58,084 nt of DNA, from positions 1 to 58,084 of the forward strand of contig JAIOQA010000162.1 in NCBI GenBank assembly GCA_021413675.1, given 5' to 3'. The DNA is from Deltaproteobacteria bacterium. Its GTDB lineage: Bacteria; Myxococcota_A; Polyangia; Haliangiales; Haliangiaceae. Made by a program: the position numbers and the translations under genes. Position 1 is the first letter of the stretch; every line of letters begins with the position of its first letter. This document shows, piece by piece, positions 46,047 to 54,549 of the stretch. Below the pieces are notes generated by a model. The model saw nothing but the letters and a program-made list of their open reading frames with translations, was not told the DNA's origin and did not search any database.

Positions 46047-46486
46047 GGCGGTCCGCTCTCCTTCGGCGGCGTGGTGTCGGGAGCGGCCTGGGTCTCGGCC
46101 TCGCGCGCCTCGGCCGTGGCCTTCACGGCGAGCGCGGTCGCGTCCTTCGCGACCTTGTCGGTCGCGTTCTTCGCGGCCTCGGCCTGGGCCGGCTTGATCG
46201 TCGCGATCTCGTCGGTCGTCAGCGGCAGGACCAGGCCGGTCACCTTGTTCGACTCGGCCATCGCGTCGAGCATCCGCTTGCGCTCGCGCGCGTCGCGGCG
46301 GAGGTCGATGATGATCGCGAACAGGAACAGCCCGAACGCTGCGGTGCCGAACACCTGGCCCAGCGACATCGCGAGGATCGTCGGCAGCGGCGTCGGCTGG
46401 AGCACCGACCACACCATGAGCGCCAGGCCGATCAGCGTCAGGATCGCCGAGATCAGCAGGAGCGCGGGAATCTTGGGGGGCTTCAC
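46043..46486 (-). CDS. Small two-helix membrane protein in cytochrome cluster
   Basis: 147 aa from GTG 46486, overlapping the upstream stop as GTGA. Two hydrophobic helices lie at residues about 8-30 and 41-62, followed by a charged Arg-rich turn (DLRRDARERKRM) and a long Ala/Lys/Glu/Thr-rich tail that may form a coiled coil. There is no haem or metal motif. It may be a helper of the quinol-oxidising protein or of assembly. The frame continues upstream of 46486, but that is antisense-like and inside the upstream gene. No known family recognised. Confidence 0.7.
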   Translation of the reverse strand: MKPPKIPALLLISAILTLIGLALMVWSVLQPTPLPTILAMSLGQVFGTAAFGLFLFAIIIDLRRDARERKRMLDAMAESNKVTGLVLPLTTDEIATIKPAQAEAAKNATDKVAKDATALAVKATAEAREAETQAAPDTTPPKESGPP

Positions 46487-47217
46487 CGCGGCACCGCCTT
46501 GCCGGGCTTCGCGTCGGGCGCGCCGGCATCGACCGGCGGCGCGGCATCGAAGGACACCGCCGCGTCGGGCGCGGGCGCCGCGTCGGGCGCGGGCTCCGGA
46601 TCCTTCGAGAACGGGTGCGACGGGCCGTGGCACCCGGAGCTCGCGCAGCTGGTGTCGCCCGAGCGGATCTCCTCGAGCTGGCCCTTGTGGCCATCGATCT
46701 GCTGCCAGCTGAGCAACTCGGTCGAGTGGCACTGCATGCAGTTCGAGTTCTTGAACCGGCCGCGCAGGTGGATCGACTGGCGCGCCTCCTCGAGCGACAT
46801 GTTCCGGTAGTTGAACATGTACTCGTAGACGTGGCGCATGCCGCCCAGCTTGGTGGTGATCGTGCCGAACATGCCGTAGTCGGCGTGGCAGTAGTAGCAG
46901 TTGTCCTCGCCGAACTCGGGGTTGCGCGCGTGGCGCGCCGCGAGCGACTGGCTCTTCGGGTCCTCCGAGTCGTCGGAGTACGGCGTCATCACGTGGCACG
47001 CGCCGCAGAAGCGCCGGGTCTTGGTCGCGTTGTAGCCGTGGAGGTTGCCGCTGCCGGCGGTGAGCAGCGGGAACGCGCCGATGCCGAGCAGCAGCAGGAA
47101 CCGGGTCGCGTTGGTCAGCGGCGGCCGCCGGATCAGGTACCAGAGGAGGATGAGCGCGGCGATCGCGGCGGAACCGACCGCGACCATGCCGAGCGGATCA
47201 GAGGTCAACGTGCCCAT
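46483..47217 (-). CDS. NapC/NrfH-like membrane tetrahaem cytochrome
   Basis: 244 aa from ATG 47217. Two hydrophobic segments (about 9-27 and 35-53) precede the haem region. Sites: FCGACH, NCYYCHADYG, NCMQCH and a CX4CH (CASSGCH), four in total. The spacing around HADYG and MFNYRNMS is like that of the NapC/NirT/NrfH group, which oxidises menaquinol in the inner membrane and passes electrons to periplasmic partners. This makes it the likely quinol entry point of the cluster. The C-terminal Asp/Pro/Ala-rich tail is an extension beyond the family core. It overlaps the upstream gene by 20 bases. Confidence 0.85.
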   Translation of the reverse strand: MGTLTSDPLGMVAVGSAAIAALILLWYLIRRPPLTNATRFLLLLGIGAFPLLTAGSGNLHGYNATKTRRFCGACHVMTPYSDDSEDPKSQSLAARHARNPEFGEDNCYYCHADYGMFGTITTKLGGMRHVYEYMFNYRNMSLEEARQSIHLRGRFKNSNCMQCHSTELLSWQQIDGHKGQLEEIRSGDTSCASSGCHGPSHPFSKDPEPAPDAAPAPDAAVSFDAAPPVDAGAPDAKPGKAVPR

Positions 47218-48337
47218 TGATGTGCTCGCTGGTAGGGCCGTTGGGGCCACTGGTGATGATGGGATAACCGGTGGCGTCGACCGAACCGGGATGGCAGGTC
47301 GCGCAGTCGGAGAGTTGCATCGTCGGCGTGTGCGACGCGTCGTTCGGGGGGATGCCGTGGCATGCGCCGCAGACCGCGGCGCCGGTCGAGGTCCAGGTCG
47401 GGCGCGACGTGCCGTGGCACGACGCGGTGCAGGTCGCGGTCGTGCGGTCCCAGCCGATCTCGGCGTTGACCTCGGCGGGCGCGGGGCTGTCGATATGACC
47501 GACGGTCGTGATCATCGCGGGTACCGCATGGCAGGTGATGCATGCGATGGGCCCGCGCAGCTTGGTCGGCACCAGCAGGTGGGCCTGGTGGGCGCCGACC
47601 GTGAGCGCGGTGGTGAGCGTGTTGCCGCTCAGATCGACCGGCGGCGCCAGTGACGCGGCGGTGCCGTGGCAGCCATCGCAGCCGGTGGTGCGCCCGATGT
47701 TGAGCGTGCCGTCGACGTGCGGCGAGCCGGCGGGGTGGCACGTGACGCACGCGTAGCCGCCCTGCTGGACGTGGGTCGCGGGCGGCGCGCCGTGGCAGGT
47801 GCCGCAGGTGGCCTCGGCCGGGCCGCCGTTCCACGCCGGCGCGGTGTTGGTCGCGCCGCCGTCCGCGAGGGTGGCGCCGTGGCAGGCGACGTTCTGGCAG
47901 CGCGTGCCGTCAAACGTGGCGTTCGGCCCGGCGATCGGCGCGAACGCGAGGATCGCCTTCGCCGCGAAGTGGCCCGGATCGGTCCAGTTGGTCGGCACCG
48001 GGTGGCACTTCGCGCAGCTCGCGGGCGCGCCATCACCGGCGTGCTTGAGGTGCGCGCCGGTCATCGGCGGCATCTTGTGACACGAGGTGCAGCCGCTCGG
48101 GCCGTCGGCGTGGCACTTCGCGCAGGGCGGTGCCGCGTCGGTCTTGGTCTGATCGTGGCAGGTCATGCAGACCGCGACGTCCCACGCTGCGCGCTCCGCG
48201 ACCTTGCCGTGGAAGTTGTCGCTCGCCGGATCGAGGATGCCGGGGCCGTGCACCGAGGCACCGCCATCGCCCAGGCCGCGCTCGGCGCTGCACGCCGTCA
48301 CGAGCACGAGCAGCAGGATGTTGAGCGCGGCGCGCAT
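47198..48337 (-). CDS. 12-haem c-type cytochrome lipoprotein with CxxCH and CxxxCH sites
   Basis: 379 aa. Signal peptide with lipobox LVTACS. Ten CxxCH and two CxxxCH sites (CQNVACHG, CTASCHG) give 12 haems. Repeats of the type CHGxxP occur (CGTCHGAPP, CGACHGIPP), as in the Geobacter-type CxxxxCH/CxxCH-domain cytochromes. The lipobox and gene order suggest outer-membrane attachment beside the decahaem protein. It starts 3 bases past the upstream stop, so the two are co-translated or nearly so. Confidence 0.85.
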   Translation of the reverse strand: MRAALNILLLVLVTACSAERGLGDGGASVHGPGILDPASDNFHGKVAERAAWDVAVCMTCHDQTKTDAAPPCAKCHADGPSGCTSCHKMPPMTGAHLKHAGDGAPASCAKCHPVPTNWTDPGHFAAKAILAFAPIAGPNATFDGTRCQNVACHGATLADGGATNTAPAWNGGPAEATCGTCHGAPPATHVQQGGYACVTCHPAGSPHVDGTLNIGRTTGCDGCHGTAASLAPPVDLSGNTLTTALTVGAHQAHLLVPTKLRGPIACITCHAVPAMITTVGHIDSPAPAEVNAEIGWDRTTATCTASCHGTSRPTWTSTGAAVCGACHGIPPNDASHTPTMQLSDCATCHPGSVDATGYPIITSGPNGPTSEHINGHVDL

Positions 48338-48339
48338 GA

Positions 48340-50532
48340 CTAGTTGAGGTGGTGGACGACGGCGACGTCCTCGGTCTTGCCGGCGCCGTGGCAGGTGGCG
48401 CAGGCGGTCGCGCCGCTCGGCGCGGTGTTGAGCGCGGCGTGGACCGCGACGTAGCCCGCGTCGTGGCAGCTGGTGCAGACCGCCGCCTCGGGCGCGATCG
48501 GCGTGAGCTGCGAGATCCCCCACGGGGCGTCGCAGTAGTTGTTGGTGTCAGCCGACGGCGTCTCGCCGCACGACATCAGCGCGACGTTCGCCGGCAGCAC
48601 GCCGGCCGGCATCGGCACCGCGTAGGTCGTGCCGGTGTGGCACGCGGTGCAGGTCGCCTGATCGCGCGGATACGTGGTGCGCGTGAAGTCGAGCGGCGTG
48701 CCCGCCGGGTTGGCCGGCGTCGGCACCGGGAAGCCGCCGAGCGTGTACGCCTCGGTCAGGCGCTCGCCCATGTGGATCTTGTGGATGAAGACCTTCATGT
48801 CGACGCTCTCGGCGAGCGCGGTGTTCGGGGTCTCGAAGCGCGCGACGCGCTCGTCGTTGACGTTGTTGGGCTGGTGGCAAAGCACGCAGTAGGCCGCGCC
48901 CCTGCGACCGCCGCCGTGGCCGCTGAGGTCACCGTGGCAGTTGTTGCAGTTCGACGGCGCGATCACGGTGCGGCGGGCGACCGCGACCGGGTCGGTGACG
49001 GCGAACGCCGCCACCGGGCTCACCGGCGCGTAGCGGACCGAGGTCACCGGGTCGGTGTAGTTGGCCTCGAGGCCGAGGGTGTAGCTGCCCGCGGCGCTGG
49101 CAGGGATCACCTGATCGCTGGCGAACTGGTACGAGTACTTGCCGGCGGCGGCGTCGATCGTGGTCAGCGTGCCGGTGCCGCCGACGAGCTTCCACTGCCA
49201 GTAGCTGGCGAAGTCGGTGTTCGGTCCCGCGATCGTCGCGGTGAGCGTGGTCAGCGGCGCGGTCGTGAGGTTGCGCCCCACGCCGTGGTCGGTGACGGTG
49301 AACGCGACCACGGGCACCTTGTTGGGCCCGGTGTTGGTGATGCTGTCGATCGTCAGCGCGAGCTGCGGCTTGGTGTCGTCGAGCGTGCCGGTGTAGTGAA
49401 GCGTCTTGACCGGCTTGATGCCACCAGGGCCGTGGCAGACCGGGCAGCTGCCCGGGGCTTCCTCACCGGCGGTGTGGATCACGGTCTTGCCGACCACGAT
49501 CTCGGTGTTCTTGAAGACCGTGTTGTCGTGGCACGAGGTGCAGGTCTCGATCGACGCGACCTGCCAGGTGGTCGGCTGCAGCGCATCGGTCGCGTGGCAG
49601 GTGTCGCACTTGTTGAGCGCGCCCGGGAAGCCGACGTCCGAGAAGTCGACGTCGGTCTGGGCGTAGCCGACGATGTGATAGCTGCCTCCGAGCTTCACGC
49701 TGGGCAGGTTCTCGCCGCGGTGGATCTTGTGGATCATCACGCGGAAGTCGACGGTGTTGCCGGTGTCGGGATCGCTCGACTGCGGCTGGTGGCAGAGCAC
49801 GCACTGCTCGGTCGAGCTCCAGTGGCTACCGTGCGCCGCGAGATCGCCGTGGCACTTGTTGCACGCGGCCTCGGTGATGACCTGGCGCTTGGCCGGCGTC
49901 GTCGTCGGGCCGATCGAGAAGAACGTGTCGGAGAGGTACTGGCCGCCGTCGAACATCGTGCGGGTCGCGGTGCCGGCGACGGTCTGCGTGAGCTGCGCGT
50001 CGTGGGCCGAGAGATCCGCGGCGAACGTGTACGTGTACTGGCCCTTGGTCATGTCGACGACGGCGATCGTGCCGGTCGACTCCGCGGCGGCCTGGGTCGC
50101 GCTGACGCCGCCGGGCGTGGTCTGGACCCGCGTGGTGTAGGCGGTGTACTGCGCGGGGCTGCCGTCGGGGTTCTGGGCCAGCTGCGCCAGCGCGAAGCTG
50201 ACCGAGACGGTGCCATCGGTGAAGAGGCCCGCGCGATCGAGGCCGACCCCCTTGGGATCGGTGACCGTGAACGCGACCGTCGCCTGGGTGCCCGTGAACG
50301 TGAGCCCGGTGATCGAGAGCGCGAGGCCGCGCGAGGTCAACCACGGTGACCCTCCCGGGGGTCCCGTCGGACCCGGGTCGCCCGGGTCGCCGAGCTGGCC
50401 GGGCTCGCCGGGGATGCCCTGCGTCCCATCCCCGCCGGGGATCCCCTGGGGTCCTGCTGGCCCCTCACACGCCGCGGCCATGACCAAGACCATCACGAGG
50501 AGGCGACGCATACGCGGACGCTTACTCAACAT
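48340..50532 (-). CDS. OmcA/MtrC family decahaem c-type cytochrome lipoprotein
   Basis: 730 aa. Lipobox MAAAC, then 12-13 collagen-like Gly-x-Pro/x triplets (about residues 24-62, GPAGPQGIPGGDG and so on). Ten CxxCH sites are arranged in two pentahaem domains (CNKCH, CVLCH, CDTCH, CTSCH, CPVCH; CNNCH, CVLCH, CTACH, CTSCH, CATCH), each followed or preceded by Ig-like beta-domains, as in Shewanella MtrC/OmcA. HKIHxGE occurs twice. These proteins deliver electrons to minerals or soluble acceptors outside the cell. It is the first gene of the minus-strand cluster. ATG 50532 is used; ATG 50511 is an alternative. Confidence 0.92.
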   Translation of the reverse strand: MLSKRPRMRRLLVMVLVMAAACEGPAGPQGIPGGDGTQGIPGEPGQLGDPGDPGPTGPPGGSPWLTSRGLALSITGLTFTGTQATVAFTVTDPKGVGLDRAGLFTDGTVSVSFALAQLAQNPDGSPAQYTAYTTRVQTTPGGVSATQAAAESTGTIAVVDMTKGQYTYTFAADLSAHDAQLTQTVAGTATRTMFDGGQYLSDTFFSIGPTTTPAKRQVITEAACNKCHGDLAAHGSHWSSTEQCVLCHQPQSSDPDTGNTVDFRVMIHKIHRGENLPSVKLGGSYHIVGYAQTDVDFSDVGFPGALNKCDTCHATDALQPTTWQVASIETCTSCHDNTVFKNTEIVVGKTVIHTAGEEAPGSCPVCHGPGGIKPVKTLHYTGTLDDTKPQLALTIDSITNTGPNKVPVVAFTVTDHGVGRNLTTAPLTTLTATIAGPNTDFASYWQWKLVGGTGTLTTIDAAAGKYSYQFASDQVIPASAAGSYTLGLEANYTDPVTSVRYAPVSPVAAFAVTDPVAVARRTVIAPSNCNNCHGDLSGHGGGRRGAAYCVLCHQPNNVNDERVARFETPNTALAESVDMKVFIHKIHMGERLTEAYTLGGFPVPTPANPAGTPLDFTRTTYPRDQATCTACHTGTTYAVPMPAGVLPANVALMSCGETPSADTNNYCDAPWGISQLTPIAPEAAVCTSCHDAGYVAVHAALNTAPSGATACATCHGAGKTEDVAVVHHLN

Positions 50533-50943
50533 GCGTGCCACGCTGCGGCACCTTCGATCGGGTCTCGATCGCGCATGCGGTGCGATCCACACGCACTCAG
50601 CTGCAACGCTTGCGCGGAACTCGACGGGCGCTCTGGCGGCCGCGCGTGTCTCCGAGGAAAAATCCAGTGGAGCAGCACTCCCGACGCGCAACAGTTCCGT
50701 GAGCGCGCGTCTACGTCATAGCAATCACTTCGATCGCGGGGCCGCGATCGGGAACGGCGGGAGACCCGCACGGCTTGCGCACGCGTCAGAACTTGCGCGT
50801 GACCGAGGATTCGGTGAGCCGCAACCGAGCGCCAACGCCGCGGGCCCTCACGCTCGCTGAACATCCGCGCCCGGTGGCAGCGAAACAGTCTGCAATCTTC
50901 CGGCGCGCAACGGTAGCGAGCTCGGCCCGGTCAGTTGCGACCG
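50533..50943. other. Divergent promoter region between decahaem and Gly-rich lipoprotein genes
   Basis: About 410 bases without a credible gene. It should hold the promoter of the cytochrome cluster. I see CTTGCGC three times (50609-50615, 50774-50780, 50792-50798), the last two 18 bases apart, and no convincing -35/-10 pair. Nothing else stands out. Confidence 0.5.
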
Positions 50944-51636
50944 ATGTCTCGATCCTCCATCGCCATTGCGCTCCTGTTCTTCTCCCTGGCGGCGTGCGCC
51001 TCGACCGCGCCCCGGCCTGCGCTCGACGTCCCGCCGCTGCCGCCCGAGTCACCGACCGTGATCGGAGCGCTGCGCCACCGCGAGGCCGAGCTGGCGCTGC
51101 GCGACGACCAGCAGCGCGCGCTGCGCGCCCTCGACGACGAGCTGCGCGCCGCGCTGGACCCGCTCGAGCAGGATCGCGAAACGCTCGAGCACGAGCTCCG
51201 CGAGTCGATGCCCCCGCGCGGCGAAGGCGAGGGCGGTCGGCGCGGCGGTCGCGGTCCGGGAGGCGGTGGTGGACCGCCCGGCGGCATGGGCGGCGGCGGC
51301 ATGGGCGGCGGCGGCATGGGCGGCCCGGGTGGCGGCATGGGCGGCCCGGGCGGCGGCATGGGCGGCCCGGGTGGCGGCGGCGGCATGGACGGCCCGGGTG
51401 GCGGCGGCCCGCCCGGAGATCGTCGCCCGCCCATCGATCGCGAGGCGCTGCGCGTGAAGGTCCAGCACATCGACGATCTCGAGGATCAGATGGCGAAGCT
51501 TCAGCGCAGCTACGCCGAGCGTGCGCTCGCCGGCTTCGACGAGGCTCAGCGCCCGGCCGCGTCGACGATCATCACCGAGTACTGGCAGACCGAGGACGCG
51601 CGCCGCGCCGAGCGCCGCCCGCACCCGCCGCAGTGA
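50944..51636 (+). CDS. Lipoprotein with helical ends and Gly/Met-rich centre
   Basis: 230 aa from ATG 50944. Lipobox LAACAS. Residues about 35-90 form charged helices; a central tract (about 97-165) is almost only Gly, Met and Pro in GGMGG and GGPGG units; the C-terminal helix carries MAKLQRSYAERALAGFDEAQRP, reminiscent of Spy/CpxP-type periplasmic chaperones. The Gly/Met tract is encoded by an imperfect tandem repeat. Met-rich tracts can bind Cu(I), which is a testable idea only. TTG 50935 is a possible but unneeded earlier start. Confidence 0.7.
   Translation: MSRSSIAIALLFFSLAACASTAPRPALDVPPLPPESPTVIGALRHREAELALRDDQQRALRALDDELRAALDPLEQDRETLEHELRESMPPRGEGEGGRRGGRGPGGGGGPPGGMGGGGMGGGGMGGPGGGMGGPGGGMGGPGGGGGMDGPGGGGPPGDRRPPIDREALRVKVQHIDDLEDQMAKLQRSYAERALAGFDEAQRPAASTIITEYWQTEDARRAERRPHPPQ
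51275..51405 (+). repeat. GGC-rich tandem coding repeat (Gly/Met tract)
   Basis: Imperfect units of GGCATGGGCGGC(G/C)(C/G)G run through the centre of the lipoprotein gene and encode Gly-Gly-Met-Gly. Slippage here would stay in frame if whole units change. Confidence 0.7.
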
Positions 51637-51707
51637 GGCGTGAGGCGGCCGCGGCTACGCGGAGTTCCCGGTTGTGGCCGGTCCCGAACCGTGAGACAGA
51701 CGCCCAC

Positions 51708-52946
51708 ATGATGAATACGCAGACGGGGAGCGAAGGTCGCGGACCTCAGCCGTTCGGGACGGGAGCACCGGCGATGGTGCGCGAGCTCATCGGCAAGGTC
51801 ATGCCGGCCATGCGCATGCCGACGCGCGCGGGCGAATCGGAGAGCGTGGTGCGCGAGCTGTTCAGCCTCGCCGGCATCACGATCGGCGGCACGGCGCCGG
51901 GCGACATCACGGTCCACGATCCGCGCTTCTACGAGCGCCTCCTGCGCGACGCGTCGATCGGCCTCGGCGAGTCGTACATGGAGGGCTGGTGGGACACCGA
52001 CGCGCTCGACGTGTTCATCGACAAGGTCATGCGCGCGAACCTCAAGCAGAAGGTCCAGGGCAGCTGGCGTCTGCGCGCGCTCACGGTCAAGGCCGTGCTG
52101 CTCAACCTGCAGTCGAAGGCGCGCTCGGGTAGCTCGGTCGAGGCGCACTACGACGTCGGCAACGAGCTGTACACCCGCATGCTCGATCCCCGCATGGTCT
52201 ACACCTGCGGCTACTGGAAGAACGCGAAGAACCTGACCGAGGCCCAGGAGCACAAGCTCGACCTGGTCGCGCGCAAGGTCGGCCTCAAGCCCGGCATGCG
52301 CGTCCTCGACCTCGGCTGTGGCTGGGGCGGGTTCGCGAGCTGGGCCGCCGAGAAGTACGGCTGCTCGGTGGTCGGCGTGACCCTGTCGAAGGACCAGGTC
52401 TCGCTCGGCAACCAGCTGTGGAAGCACCTGCCCGTCGAGCTGCGGCTGTGCGACTACCGCGACGTCACCGGCACGTTCGACCGCGTCGTGTCGATCGGCA
52501 TGATGGAGCACGTCGGCCCCAAGAATCACCGCGATGTCATGCGCGTGATCGATCGCTGCATGGTCGACGACGGCGTGGCGCTGATCCACACGATCGCGAA
52601 CAACCGCAGCCTGCGCCACGGCACGCCGTTCATCGAGAAGTACATCTTCCCGAACGCGGTCGCGCCGTCGATGGCGCAGCTCGGCAAGGCGATGGAGGGC
52701 ATCTTCGTCCTCGAGGACCTGCACAACATCGGGCCGGACTACGACCCGACGCTGATGGCGTGGTGGGAGAACTTCGACCGCACGTACAACGAGATCGCGC
52801 ACACGTACGATCAGAAGTTCTACCGGATGTGGAAGTTCTACCTGCTGGCGGCCGCCGGCGCGTCGCGCTCGCGCGATGGCCAGCTCTACCAGCTGGTGAT
52901 GACCAAGATCGGGCGCAAGCAGCCCGAGCACTACCGGCAGAGCTGA
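51708..52946 (+). CDS. Cyclopropane-fatty-acyl-phospholipid synthase family
   Basis: 412 aa from ATG 51708. The SAM-binding motif VLDLGCGWGGFASWAAE lies mid-protein. The family signature VEAHYDVGNELYTRMLDPRMVYTCGYW precedes it, and SIGMMEHVG with the catalytic Glu follows; GASRSRDGQLYQLVM is near the C-terminus. The enzyme transfers a methylene from SAM to a double bond in membrane phospholipid acyl chains, or acts as a related fatty acid methyltransferase. It follows the Gly-rich lipoprotein by 71 bases on the same strand. I leave the symbol empty because cfa paralogues with other products are common. Confidence 0.9.
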   Translation: MMNTQTGSEGRGPQPFGTGAPAMVRELIGKVMPAMRMPTRAGESESVVRELFSLAGITIGGTAPGDITVHDPRFYERLLRDASIGLGESYMEGWWDTDALDVFIDKVMRANLKQKVQGSWRLRALTVKAVLLNLQSKARSGSSVEAHYDVGNELYTRMLDPRMVYTCGYWKNAKNLTEAQEHKLDLVARKVGLKPGMRVLDLGCGWGGFASWAAEKYGCSVVGVTLSKDQVSLGNQLWKHLPVELRLCDYRDVTGTFDRVVSIGMMEHVGPKNHRDVMRVIDRCMVDDGVALIHTIANNRSLRHGTPFIEKYIFPNAVAPSMAQLGKAMEGIFVLEDLHNIGPDYDPTLMAWWENFDRTYNEIAHTYDQKFYRMWKFYLLAAAGASRSRDGQLYQLVMTKIGRKQPEHYRQS

Positions 52947-52974
52947 GGCGGTACCGGAGATCCGGCCGACGCGG

Positions 52975-52980
52975 TAGCGT
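52975..52980 (+). promoter_or_regulatory. -10-like TAGCGT before AgmX/PglI lipoprotein gene
   Basis: TAGCGT with a 6-nt gap to ATG 52987. Confidence 0.35.
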
Positions 52981-52986
52981 CGGCGG

Positions 52987-54549
52987 ATGGGGAGCTCATT
53001 GCGGGGCGCGCTGATCGCGATCGCGATCGCCGGATGCGGCAGCGAGGCGACCGCGCCGGTCGCGGGGCGCGCCAGTGGCGCCGATGTCGTGGCGCCGCCA
53101 GCGCCGCCGACGGTGCGCCTCGAGCGCTGCGGCGAGGTCGAGCTCTTGCCGACGCGCGAGGTCGCGGCGAGCGGCCAGGTCGACCCGGCCCGCTACGGCA
53201 CGGTCACGCACGACAGCGGGACCGGCTCGGGATACGGCGTGGGTGGCCACGGCGGCGGCACGCATCCGTACGCCGAGGCCGTCATGGGAGCGGTGACCGC
53301 GACCGGCCCACTCGACGTGGCGATCGTGAAGCGGTACCTGCGCCGCAACGCCGCGAAGTTCACCTACTGCTACGAGAAGCAGCTGGTGATCACGCCCGGG
53401 CTGCGCGGTGCGGTCGACGTGGAGTGGACGATCGCGGCAGATGGCACCGTGTCGACGGCGCGCGCCCGCGGCGTCGATCCCGCGATCGCCGCGTGCGTCG
53501 GTCGCTACGTGCTCGGGATCGAGTTTCCCGCGCCGCGGGATGGCGGCACGGTCGCGGCGCGCGTGGCGTTCACGCTGACGCCGCACGACCACGAGCGGCC
53601 GGCGAAGCCGCGACCTGGCGCCGCCGACTGGGTGACCGCGACGCCGCCGCCGCCGCCCGCACCACCGCCGCCCACGGCGTGGACCTCGTTCGCGCGGCGC
53701 TCGGAGATCCCGTCGCTGCCCGCGAGCGACGGCGCGACCGGCGCGAGCCAGGCCGCGGTCGCCGCCCGCCTGCCGGCGATCACCGCGTGCTTCCCCGCCG
53801 CTGCGCCGGATGGCTCGCTGCGCGCGGTGCTGCGCGCCGACAATCGCGGCGCGATCGTCGCGGTCGCGACCGGCGGCTACGGCGACGCGGCGATCGAGGC
53901 GTGCGTGAGCGAGGCGCTCGTCGGGATCACGGCGCTGCCGACGGCCTGCGACTTCACGCGCGGCGCACCGGCGCCGTGGCGGGTGAGCCGCGCCGGCTAC
54001 GCCGTCGTCGAGGTCGGGGCGAGCGACCTGCGGCTCGACGGTACGGTCGTGCACCTGGCAGCGGAGCGGCCGCCGACGATCGCCGCCGATGCGACGGTCC
54101 TCGTGATCGCCGATCCCGCGGCGCCGGCCGCGCGGATCGAGCAGGCGATCGCCTGGGCAGGCCCGGGCCACGATGTCGTGCTCGCGATCGCCCAGGGCGG
54201 CGTCGCGGTGTTCGCGAGCGCGTTCGCGATGGCGCCGCGCGGCGCGCCTGTCGAGGTCGTGCCTCACGCGCGCCCGGTGCTCGCGGTGCGCGGCGCGGCG
54301 ATCGCGGCGTGCGTCGACGGCAAGGCGCTGGCGGAGAGCGCGCCGGCAGGCGACGCCGCCGCGATCGAACGGCTGCTCGGCGCGATCGCCACCGCGTGCA
54401 CCGGCGGTGCCTGCGATCGCGTGATCGAGATCGTGCCCGATGGCGGCGCGCCGATCGAGGGCGTGCGCGCCGCCGCCGCCGCGATCCGACGCGCGGGCCG
54501 TGTGCCGGTGATCGGCGCGCGGGCCTCCGACACCCGCTGCCCGCCGTGA
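52987..54549 (+). CDS. AgmX/PglI C-terminal domain lipoprotein
   Basis: 520 aa. Lipobox IAGCGS. Residues about 95-200 carry the AgmX/PglI-type domain: VKRYLRRNAAKFTYCYEKQLVITPGLRGAVDVEWTI, then ACVGRYVLGIEFPAP. A Pro-rich linker follows and a second, diverged copy (RLPAITACFPAA, AIEACVSEAL). The last ~180 residues are alpha/beta with ATVLVIADPAAPAARIEQAIAWAG and VIEIVPDGGAP, perhaps an ExbD/TolR-like fold. In myxobacteria such domains appear in gliding-motility and TonB-like systems; the exact role here is unknown. It abuts the convergent GMC gene. Confidence 0.8.
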   Translation: MGSSLRGALIAIAIAGCGSEATAPVAGRASGADVVAPPAPPTVRLERCGEVELLPTREVAASGQVDPARYGTVTHDSGTGSGYGVGGHGGGTHPYAEAVMGAVTATGPLDVAIVKRYLRRNAAKFTYCYEKQLVITPGLRGAVDVEWTIAADGTVSTARARGVDPAIAACVGRYVLGIEFPAPRDGGTVAARVAFTLTPHDHERPAKPRPGAADWVTATPPPPPAPPPPTAWTSFARRSEIPSLPASDGATGASQAAVAARLPAITACFPAAAPDGSLRAVLRADNRGAIVAVATGGYGDAAIEACVSEALVGITALPTACDFTRGAPAPWRVSRAGYAVVEVGASDLRLDGTVVHLAAERPPTIAADATVLVIADPAAPAARIEQAIAWAGPGHDVVLAIAQGGVAVFASAFAMAPRGAPVEVVPHARPVLAVRGAAIAACVDGKALAESAPAGDAAAIERLLGAIATACTGGACDRVIEIVPDGGAPIEGVRAAAAAIRRAGRVPVIGARASDTRCPP

